DNA of 44,192 bases, from positions 1-44,192 of the forward strand of contig JAQMWT010000399.1 of NCBI GenBank assembly GCA_029834535.1, read 5' to 3'. The DNA is from Chrysophaeum taylorii. Its lineage: Eukaryota; Sar; Pelagophyceae; Pelagomonadales; Pelagomonadaceae. Numbering within the stretch: the stretch's first letter is position 1; each line of letters starts with the position of its first letter. A program made the translations under genes and the position numbers. Under the pieces are notes generated by a model. The model was not told where the DNA came from and did no database searches. It saw only the letters and a program-made list of their open reading frames with translations. This document shows positions 22,801 to 30,867 of the stretch, piece by piece.

Positions 22801-25800
22801 GGACTTGCCCCATCTGGGAAGTTCTAATACCACACCCAAGCAAGCGGTAGCTGTGGATAATCTTCTTCCGGACTTCGTGGTGTCGCCCTCTGCACTTTTT
22901 GCGGATGTCGACGTTCGTGCGAACGAAACTTTAGAAGCATGCGAGGCGACGGACCGCGTAGCACCACCAATCGAACCAAGCTTGGAAGATCTGGCAGCGA
23001 TCGCTGATTTCGATGGTCCCTTACTAGCATCAGTCTTTCCTAATTTCCGCTCGGCGCTGGACGGTCCGACTCTCGAACGAGAACCAAGACTGAGCACTGC
23101 TAATAATCCTCACCCGATGATTGTACCGCAACCACTAATCCAAGCGTCGCCGTCGCCACCAGAAGTTGGCAAAGAAGATGGATACTGTCACATCCTGTGG
23201 GGTGCCAATGTATCTCCGACTACAGCTCGAGCATCTCTGAGGCTTGCGCCTCGAGCGCCAGCGAGCGTCGACTCGACGAATTTCGAGGAAGGGCCGGAAT
23301 GCGAAGATTCGGCGTTTTGCGCACCGTTGGACAGTCTACTTTCCGATATCGCGGTATCGCCTGTTGTCCCTGTACACGTTGAAAACGACTGCGATCCTGA
23401 TGATAATTTGGTGAACGATCTTGAACCCGAAGTCCCAATCTCGACAAACGAGCCGACAGGAAACAACAACGCCGAGGATGCGAGCATTCCGGCACAAAGC
23501 GAAAGTGCTCTGGGAATCGTGGGGGCGCCAATTGAACAACCTCTCGCCGTTGGACAAGTCGTCGTCGATTTGGATCTTGACATAGAGTTCGCGGCACTTC
23601 CGGAAGAAGTCGCTGTTATGCTTCGAATACCAGAGGCAGTAGACCTCGTGGACGCGGATGACGAGGCAAGGAGTTTAAGCCCCGACGTCGTGACCGTTTC
23701 CATTAATATGAACGAGCTGCTCCCAGACGTTGTGGCAACGACGCCGAAAGACCTATTTGCTCTAGAGGGCGATTTTGATCCCGCGGATGATCTAGAAGCT
23801 GCAAACCAGCCGGTGACGCGGTCGCCTCCTCCTCTCGAGCCGGTCCTAAACGAAACTGCTTCTGACGGCGGTGGTGCCGATCCAAGCCACATCCCCGGGA
23901 TTCAACTCACGATGCTTCCAACAACAGACTTAGTCGCGTTTGCTTGCGAGATCCGAAGAAGTATGGATGACCAAGAACTTGCGTGCAGCTTGAATGTTGA
24001 GCAACCCGTTGTCGTCGAGCCCGTGCCGTCACTACTTGAAGAAGAAGAAGAAGAAGCATTTGTCAGCGAGATCAATGACGACGTTTGTGCTGTGGGTGCC
24101 TTTCCAGAAACACCAGGGCCTCGGCCTGTAGTTGAACCCTTGGAGTCGCACGACGTGTCAGTCCTCCCGCACCATATCAGCACCGAACAAGCACTGGGAG
24201 CTGCGGCCGTGTTGCAACCTTCGACGCCATCGGTTGTGGATATTACGTGTTTCGAAGAAGATAGTCCGTTGGCGCCTGGTTGTGACGTGAATTTTGGCGT
24301 GCGCGTCGCGATTATGCGGCAGCTTAATAAGTTTCCCAAATTCATCGCGTCCCCAAGGTATCTCCTGATTGACGATGACGTCGACCCGTTTGACCGCGTT
24401 GATCTCGCCGTCGAGCAGACGGCGGTTCCAGAAATCCCAAGCGCCGTAACAACGTTGCGCGACGTCATCTTGGAAGATGGTGAAAATGCGTTTCTTGAAC
24501 GTGCGTTGTTGTCCACCTTTCTGGTAGCGCCCGTCCCATCTCGAATCGAATTGAGTTCGGTTGCAGTCCGAGACGCCGAACTTCATCTTCTTCCAAATAG
24601 TCTCCCTGCTGTGAACTTCCGAGCTGAGATCGAGCGCGACGAAGTTGACCTTTGGAAGCTAGACGCCGCTCTGCCGACCGTCGAAGCATCGCCTGATGAA
24701 GCGACGACCACCCCCAAAGCTACCAAGCCGTGTGCGCGTTGTGAAGCACCGCGGCATCTGTTGGCCCCTTCGGACTTTATTGAAGAGGAGGTCGTGGACG
24801 TAATTGGAACGGCCGCGGCTGCGGTGCCAACGGGCGTTGTCGTGCAGCCGCTAGAGACATCATCGATGCTCTCAACTGTTAGAGACACAGCACCGTCCCC
24901 AAAATCTCGAGACGACAATCCAGCAGTTTCTGTTGCTGTTGGTGCTCTCCTTGGAAGCGGAGTCAGCAATGAACTATGGGTTTGCGAGAAGGATACTTCA
25001 AAGGAAACGTCGTCGAGGATCCGCGCTATTCACCACGCAGTTTTTGTTGCCGCATCGCTCGAGGAACCTACGACGACGATGATGGAGCTCGATATCGTGA
25101 CGCCCACCTCGCTTTCTGACGTAGATAGTGTCGATAATGCAGTTCCGTCTCCAGTCGAACTCGAGGAGCCGCCGCAGATAATCTTCGAGGTCGATCGACG
25201 CAGCGCGCCAGCGAGCTGGCCATCCGCTCCACAATGCATGGTGGAAAAAACCACGCATAGCCATAATCTCGACGAAGTTCACCGCGCGAAGATAAGTCGT
25301 TGGCAGCAGCGGCCGTTTGTTCCACGCGGACAACTCGAGGGCGCGCGCATCTCAGACGAGGATCGACCTAAGTCATCAATGTCAGACGAAGACCGGAGCG
25401 CATTAATGCAAGATGAGGTGTGTGTGCTCGAGATCCGCCGTTCGTTCCGAGCCCCGCATCCGATCGCTCCCCTCGTGGAGCACAAGTATCTTCCACAAAA
25501 GCTCGAGATTCCGCCGCCGATCGAAATAGAGATTCGCACGAACTTCAAACACCAGGCGGGATACTTCCGTGGGTCCAGCATGATACCACGTGTCCCTCCC
25601 CGCGCGTTGTTTTGCAACCCCGTTCCCGAGCCCGTCGAGATTGTGATTCGTACGAACTTTAGGCACCACACGGCGGGATACTTGCGAGGGTCTGTCAATG
25701 TCGGTCCTCCTCGTGCCGCGCACCGCGCATTGCTCGGCAACCCCGTACCTGAGCCGATAGAGATTGAGATCCGCACGAACTTCATGCATCGCCAATACAA

Positions 25801-27856
25801 CGCGAGGGGCAGCTTATCCTCAGGGATCAACAGCATAGGGCCTCGTGCCGCGCACCGCGCGTTGCTCTGCAACCCCGTGCCCGAGCCGATAGAGATTGAA
25901 ATTCGCACGAACTTCAGGCACCAACACTACCACCCATCGAGGGGCAGGGGCAGCTGCAGCTCCTCCTCGGGGGTCAACAGTATTGGGCCTCGTGCCGCGC
26001 ACCGCGCGTTGCTCTGCAACCCCGTGCCCGAGCCGATAGAGATTGAAATCCGCACGAACTTCAGGAACCAACACCACCGCACGACCAACGGCTCAACCAC
26101 GGGTGTCAACAGTATTGGACCACGCGCCGCACACCGCGCGTTGCCCTGCAACCCGGTGCCCGAGCCCTACGAAATCGAGATCCGCACGAATTTCGGGCAC
26201 TCCGGACACCGCCCGCCCGTAGTCTTTCCTGTCCCTTACCGCGCGTTGCTCTGCAACCCCGTGCCCGAGCCGTACGAAATCGAGATCCGCACGAACTTCA
26301 GGAACCAACACCACCGCACGACTAACGGCTCAACCACGGGTGTCAACAGTATTGGACCACGCGCCGCACACCGCGCGTTGCCCTGCAACCCGGTGCCCGA
26401 GCCCTACGAAATCGAGATCCGCACGAATTTCGGGCACTCCGGACACCGCCCGCCCGTAGTCTTTCCTGTCCCTTACCGCGCGTTGCTCTGCAACCCCGTA
26501 CCCGAGCCGTACGAAATCGAGATCCGCACGAACTTCAGGAACCAACACCACCGCACGACTAACGGCTCAACCACGGGTGTCAACAGTATTGGACCACGCG
26601 CCGCACACCGCGCGTTGCCCTGCAACCCGGTGCCCGAGCCCTACGAAATCGAGATCCGCACGAATTTCGGGCACTCCGGACACCGCCCGCCCGTAGTCTT
26701 TCCTGTCCCTTACCGCGCATTGCTCTGCAACCCCGTGCCCGAGCCGTACGAAATCGAGATCCGCACGAACTTTGGACTCAAAAAAAAGGCTGCGCCACCG
26801 CGCGTTTTGCCTCGTACCCCACACCGCCGCGCATTGCTCAGCAACCGGGTGCCCGAACCATACGAAATCGAAATCCGCACGAATTTCAGCACGCGAGACG
26901 CCAGCACGAACGCGTCTCTCGCGGCCGCGTCTTTGCCTACCCCGCAAGAGATTGAAATACGTACGAATTTCGGGGCATCGCCTTCGCCCCTCCGTTCGCC
27001 GGCGGAGCGCTTTGCGTTTACGTCAACGCCGAGACCCGACGACGTGCGCACGCCCGCGGCGGCGGCCACCACCCCAGTTCGCGCGCGGCGCGTCATCACG
27101 CCCGACGTATTCAAAACGCCGGTCAAGACGCCCGCCTTGGGGTGGAAGATTGGCGTGCCATCGACGCCGGGCGAAGTGCGTTCCACGGACAAGCCAGAGA
27201 CGCCTTGCGGGTTGTCTTCGATTCGTCGGTTTGGCGGCCGTGAGACTCAGCGCACGATTGCCTCGTTCGTTCCTGTCACGCTGAGCGTCGCGCTACGCGT
27301 CGTGATGAAGCAAGTCACCGACAGGGAGCGGCCGCCAACTGGTATCGTCAAGCCAAAGAAAAGAGCGCTGCCCGTCCTCGCGCCCCGCGAGCCCTACGTT
27401 ACAGACGTTGTCTCGTTCGGCGAGGCGGAGCCACCGACGGCGTCGCGACTCCCCGCCTTGCCGCCACTCCCGGCGGAGGGATCGCTCTTCGACGAAGCTT
27501 CGACCGACCTCGTGTTCATATCTCCAATTCGCGCGGATCCGCCACCCGTGCCGCGCCTCTCTGGCGACGACGACGACGACGACGAAGAAGAAGATTCCGC
27601 GGGCGGCCTCTTTATTGTCAATCTCACGTACAAAAACCTCGCTGGAGTCGCGATTCGCAAGCTCGCCCGCAGTACTGTTGCCCGATCGCGGTTGCCGCGC
27701 CGGCCCTTGGCGCCGCGAGAGACAGTGCTTGAGGCAGACATCAGCAGCAGCAGCCTAGAGAGCATCCTAGTCGCCGCCACAAACACTGCCGGCGAAAGTT
27801 ATTACATCGATGACGACGTCGGGGCCCAAGTCTCGTGCGTGCGTGCACTTCCGTAG
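10791..27856 (+). CDS. Giant multi-repeat acidic protein, C-terminal 5,680 or so residues
   Basis: This is a single uninterrupted frame of about 17 kb, ending at the TAG at 27,856. In order it holds the last 419-residue units (to 17,466), a bridging module, 3.5 copies of a 367-residue unit (18,095-21,979), several diverged single modules (to about 24,500), a unique stretch, 13 EIEIRTNF motifs (25,523-26,971), and a Thr-Pro-rich basic tail. The tail has an acidic Asp/Glu run near 27,565-27,600 and two LAPRE boxes (near 27,379 and 27,709). The body is very acidic and Pro-rich and looks disordered. I see no enzyme motif, membrane segment or known fold. The N-terminus is outside the window, so secretion cannot be judged. 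It could be a structural, scaffold or matrix protein, but that is a guess. Its 3' end faces the gene at 28,156-29,463. Confidence 0.85.
18095..21979 (+). repeat. Second tandem array, 1101-bp coding units, 3.5 copies
   Basis: Copies begin at 18,095, 19,196, 20,297 and 21,398 (HDVVIEVEP), exactly 1101 bases (367 codons) apart. The fourth stops after about 582 bases, where CATGCCGAG is missing and the sequence diverges. Each unit contains two related submodules. One is the HDVVIEVEP to PVELSLL half, the other the PNDVVTHVEP to PVEPVFVSP half. A linker (CGSLAVDVSETT to LLGFAKPMDK) completes the unit. Copies differ at only a handful of positions. Confidence 0.95.
22000..24460 (+). repeat. Diverged single modules related to the 367-residue unit
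   Basis: After the second array the protein keeps the same architecture with strong divergence. Acidic DPxD cores stand near 22,085 (DDDTDPEE), 22,537 (DDMDPFD), 23,388 (DCDPDD), 23,768 (GDFDPADD) and 24,371 (DDDVDPFD). Most are preceded by a P-x-I/V-x-x-SP-type stretch, and some are followed by an EP. The paired VD-x-x-x-A/E-ED box recurs between them (DIVDAEDA, LVDAEDLP, LVDADDEA). These look like old copies of the module that was later amplified upstream. Confidence 0.7.
25523..26971 (+). repeat. 13 copies of the EIEIRTNF motif in the giant protein
   Basis: The octapeptide starts at 25523, 25637 (as EIVIRTNF), 25760, 25892, 26039, 26171, 26276, 26408, 26513, 26645, 26750, 26864 and 26948. 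Most copies are preceded by a conserved RAL-L/P-CNPVPEP-I/Y and followed by variable linkers (Gly/Ser/His/Asn/Thr-rich). Spacing is 28-49 residues. The near-invariance of the octapeptide against free linkers suggests a binding motif or a beta-strand-forming module. I do not recognise it as a known domain. Confidence 0.9.
26060..26770 (+). repeat. 237-bp higher-order tandem repeat, three copies
   Basis: Inside the EIEIRTNF array a block of 79 codons with two motifs (FRNQHHRTTNGST... and FGHSGHRPPVVFP...) is present three times at exactly 237-base spacing (motif starts 26,039, 26,276, 26,513 and 26,750). The copies are almost base-identical, so this expansion is recent and separate from the older motif array. 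Confidence 0.9.
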
Positions 27857-28155
27857 GTGGTGGCTCTTGTGGGTGGTTCTTTCTTCTTCACGGTGGCTCT
27901 TGTGGTCATATTCTATGCGGAACTGCCACATGTGTTAATATATAAGCTCGGCTTTAATACCACAAGCGTGGATGGACGGACGGGAAAAGGCGCTGATAAA
28001 GAAGATCTTTAGTTTGCGCGCGGCCGAAGGTGTGCGCGCGACCTCCCAAATACAGGAAGGAAGGGGGGCTTCGTAGTAGTAGTCGTAGTAGTCGAGACTG
28101 CGCCACATAAACGAATAAATGAATCGCGTGCCCTCGAGCGAGAAAACGAGGCTGC
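27857..28155. other. Gap between two convergent genes
   Basis: About 300 bases separate the stop of the giant gene from the stop of the minus-strand gene. The stretch contains an AT-rich piece (TTAATATATAAG near 27,937) and a short TAGTAGTAGTCGTAGTAGTCG run near 28,074. Both 3' ends must terminate here. I see no clear AATAAA for either strand and no further gene. Confidence 0.6.
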
Positions 28156-29463
28156 TCACGCGTCGTCGTCGTCGTCGTCGTCGTCGAGGAGCCAACGTGG
28201 CGCTCTGTCGAAAACGTCGCCCGAGTGAGGCGTCGTGGATGTGGTGTCGTTAGCATCGGCGGAGTGGAGCCACGCCGGTTCTGAGAAGCGCGCGACCGCG
28301 AGGTCTTTTCGAGAATTGTCGAGGAGAACCTCGTCCTCTTCCTCGAGGAGCCAGGTGGGCGTGCGCTCGATGACGCTCTTGGAGCGTTGGTAGTTCGGGG
28401 CCGCGAGGTCTTCCAAGGCCGTCGTTGCGCCAACGGTCTGCAGGCGGAGATCTGGCGCGCTTTTCATATTTTGGAATTTTGGTCTCGTAGCTCGACGCTC
28501 GAAGAGCGCGCGTCGCGTGCTCGAGGACGACACGATTTCGTCGACGGTGGCGCGCTTGTGGGGCTCGGCGCGCACCGGACTATCGCGTAGCATGGGCGCG
28601 TCGGGGTCGACGAAGGGCGCACATTTCGCGTAGGACGCGTGGCGGGTCGCCGTCGGCGGCGCGCTCCTCAATTTCTCGAAAATTTCGTCCTTCCAAGTAG
28701 CCTTGGCTGCGTCGTCGAAATCGACGTCCGAGATCACAGCCCACACGGCCTGGAGCTCTCTCAAGTCGAGGCCGTGAGGAGCGTACTTGGTCTGAAGATC
28801 GGCCGCGTGAATCTTCTTAATCATCGTCGACTCCCATCGGAGCAACCACAGTATCTTCTTATCTAAAAGCCGCTTCGCGAGGCTTTTCGTCGCGCCGTAA
28901 TTCAAGAGATCGTCGAGCCTTAGGGTTCCGATATCTGGCGGAACGTATCCTCTTTGCGCCCGAAGCGCGTCCGCGTGTTCCTGACGGTGCTCGGCTTCCC
29001 ACCGCCGACGCTCGGCTTCTCGCTCGCGATGATAGTCGGGATGTGCCCGAACGAACTCGTCCCATTTCTCGATCTCCTTGGTCGCCGCCTCCTGCTCGAC
29101 AGGATCTTCCGTCTTCATCACCTTCTCCATCGCTTCCTGGAGCTTGTCCTTCGCCTCCCAAAACGATACAGAATTCTCCAGCGGCGTCAGCCCGGCATTC
29201 TTCAACTGCGCCTTGAGCATCTCGATCGTCGTCGACTCGTCGCTGGTCGAGACCGTCTCGTGCTTGGGCGTCACCACCGGTTCCTCCTGAACCTTGTTGC
29301 CCGTCGTCGTCTTCACCTCCTCCAGCTCCCGTCGGAGCGATGAGTTCTCCGCCTCGAGGCAAGCGATCCGCAGCGTCAAAGACGACGGTGCGTCCGTCGA
29401 CACCTCGAAGCATTTCCTAAAGTCAGAAGCCGTCAGCGTCCGCATCGTCTCCTCTATCACCAC
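28156..29463 (-). CDS. Coiled-coil protein with C-terminal PxWL-acidic motifs (435 aa)
   Basis: This is an intact minus-strand frame. Residues 30-52 form a short leucine-zipper-like coil (LEAENSSLRRELEEV). Residues 80-170 are charged and helical (FWEAKDKLQEAMEKV, then EIEKWDEFVRAHPDY). Residues 173-265 form a compact conserved-looking helical domain (YVPPDIGTLRLDDLLNYG, DKKILWLLRW, KYAPHGLDLRELQAV). The C-terminus repeats a short motif three times, RTPTWLLEEED (367), EPAWLHSAD (395) and RAPRWLL followed by an Asp tract (420-435). From memory, helical domains of this style occur in uncharacterised stramenopile proteins, but I cannot verify this. No enzyme motif is visible. The start at 29,463 gives MVIEETM, and an alternative Met lies six codons on. 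The (GTC)n at 28,160-28,187 encodes the Asp tail. Confidence 0.8.
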   Translation of the reverse strand: MVIEETMRTLTASDFRKCFEVSTDAPSSLTLRIACLEAENSSLRRELEEVKTTTGNKVQEEPVVTPKHETVSTSDESTTIEMLKAQLKNAGLTPLENSVSFWEAKDKLQEAMEKVMKTEDPVEQEAATKEIEKWDEFVRAHPDYHREREAERRRWEAEHRQEHADALRAQRGYVPPDIGTLRLDDLLNYGATKSLAKRLLDKKILWLLRWESTMIKKIHAADLQTKYAPHGLDLRELQAVWAVISDVDFDDAAKATWKDEIFEKLRSAPPTATRHASYAKCAPFVDPDAPMLRDSPVRAEPHKRATVDEIVSSSSTRRALFERRATRPKFQNMKSAPDLRLQTVGATTALEDLAAPNYQRSKSVIERTPTWLLEEEDEVLLDNSRKDLAVARFSEPAWLHSADANDTTSTTPHSGDVFDRAPRWLLDDDDDDDDA

Positions 29464-29673
29464 CCTTCGCTGGGCCTGGCGTCCTACTCTCTCTCCCTCA
29501 GTATCCCGCCCAACTGCTTACGTGTTGGCACCCTTCAATGTGCGCCGAAAACCTTTAGTCCTAGTACGCAATCCTTTTCGAAGAATTATTGGGCATAAAG
29601 TTCACTGCAACACAAAATATTCCCTTCGATTTTCGACCTCTTTAAACTTTACCCTATAGGACGACGAGAATTG
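29464..29673 (-). promoter_or_regulatory. Upstream region of the 435-residue coiled-coil gene
   Basis: About 200 bases upstream of the minus-strand start, bounded by the microsatellite. It is less GC-rich than the genes and includes TTTAAACTTTACCC near 29,640 and an ACAAAATATT stretch near 29,611. I see no canonical TATA box or initiator, so the label rests on position alone. Confidence 0.3.
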
Positions 29674-29692
29674 CTCTCTCTCTGTCTCTCTG

Positions 29693-29727
<35 letters not shown>

Positions 29728-29846
29728 GTCTCTCTCTCTGTCTCTCTGTCTCTGTCTGTCTCTCTGTCTGTCTCTCTGTCTGTCTCTCTGTCTCTCTCTC
29801 TCTCTCTCTCTCCCCCTCTCTCTCTGTCTGTCTCTCTCCTCTCTGT
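29674..29846. repeat. (CTCT/CTGT)n microsatellite, about 170 bp
   Basis: A pyrimidine-strand low-complexity tract mixes CTCT and GTCT steps without a clean period and ends in CTCTCCTCTCTGTGG. Apparent open frames here (all Ser/Leu/Val or Arg/Glu) come from composition only. It lies 0.2 kb upstream of the coiled-coil gene. Confidence 0.95.
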
Positions 29847-30715
29847 GGAAAGATGGGGGGTCTAGGACGAGACTTGTTAGAACCAGTGGTGCCGCGAATG
29901 CGCGAGCACACGCCCCTGCGTTGTATTTGAAGTCACTGCTGAACTCAGAGATTTGAGAGAAGAAGCACCAGCGGATTGATTTTTTTGCGACGCGCATCAC
30001 GAAACCCTTCTTCCTTCATGCAAAAGGCCCCCCTCCTCTCTTCGCCCGCCCCGCGGCTCGGTGACGACCCCGACACGGGACACATCCGCCCACCACTCCC
30101 GTCTCCAACCCCAACCACTGAGCGCCCCCACGTTCTCACTTCGCAGTTGTCGACCTTTAAAAGCCCTGCTTTTTAACCTCGGGACACGCAAGCTTTCCAG
30201 GCACCCGAAAACCCCCCCGACCCCTGCACGCCCTGCGGCGCAGTCGACCTTTTTAATAGTGAATGAAACCCTTCTTAGCACTGTGTTCGCACTCCTCCCC
30301 GTAGCAGTCGACATTCCCTTTGACGGTGCGTGAAAGGATTAGGGATATGATAAGCGTCTTCACTTTTGTACACACCCCCCTCTTAGCAGTCGACTCTTAA
30401 TACTCAAACCGCCCGACGACCCACCCCGAAAAAAAAAAAATCCACTGTCTACTCCGTGCTGCCCATGTCCTCGAAGAGCTTCTCGACCGGATCGTCCGAT
30501 GGCACCGCCTGGATGCCCTGCGCCGCAAGGTCGGTGCTTTTTCCTGCCGCGGTGGTGGCACCAAGGTCTTCGAGGCGGCGGCGATGACCAAGTTCTCCTT
30601 ATTCCAAAAGAAAAGAGGTACATAATACTTACCCCTTTCTCAACATCTCCCAGATTTTTGTCAACAGGCCACAAAATAAATATACCGTTTTATATCGATA
30701 TTATTTCAATATTAT
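29847..30715. other. Unassigned region with four GTCGAC-centred motifs
   Basis: I find no gene with convincing coding character between the microsatellite and the hAT element. The main structure is four copies of a C-rich tract followed by GCAGTCGAC and a T/A-rich tail (see the motif entry). A short stretch at about 30,465-30,620 (plus) has some coding look (VLEELLDRIVRWHRL) before a stop, but no family is recognisable. It could be the remains of a gene interrupted by the transposon. Confidence 0.4.
30143..30400 (-). repeat. Cluster of four TTAAA-x-GTCGACTGC motifs
   Basis: GTCGAC centres lie at 30149, 30243, 30307 and 30389. Read on the minus strand they share TTAAA/AAG, GTCGACTGC, then a G-rich tract. 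The copy at 30,371-30,400 reads GTCGACTGCTAAGAGGGGGG followed by TGTGT. The same motif recurs on the plus strand at 38,151-38,174, 39,926-39,937 (5' half only) and 40,311-40,340. The function is unknown. It is a dispersed repeat, possibly an element end or a regulatory site. Confidence 0.6.
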
Positions 30716-30840
30716 CAGCGTTGGGAATTCACTGGGCTCACTTCACGAGGTTCACTGAATTTGGTTCACTTCACTTCACTTCACTTCACCGAAAATTTTC
30801 GTCCGAAGTCCAATGTTCACTTCACGTTCATTCACTTTGG
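30716..30840 (+). repeat. hAT left terminal and subterminal repeats
   Basis: After the 18-bp inverted repeat come a TCACTTCAC, a run of four TTCAC-type repeats (30,774-30,791) and a TTCACTTCACGTTCATTCAC block (30,816-30,835). Such subterminal arrays are transposase binding sites in hAT elements generally, so this role is inferred from the family. Confidence 0.8.
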
Positions 30841-30867
30841 CTGACGGCCTGGCCGGGACCCCGTCTG

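Noticed and set aside
29654..30000. Arg/Glu/Gln-rich or Ser/Leu/Val-rich open frames over the CT/GT microsatellite
   Set aside because: Pure consequence of low-complexity sequence.
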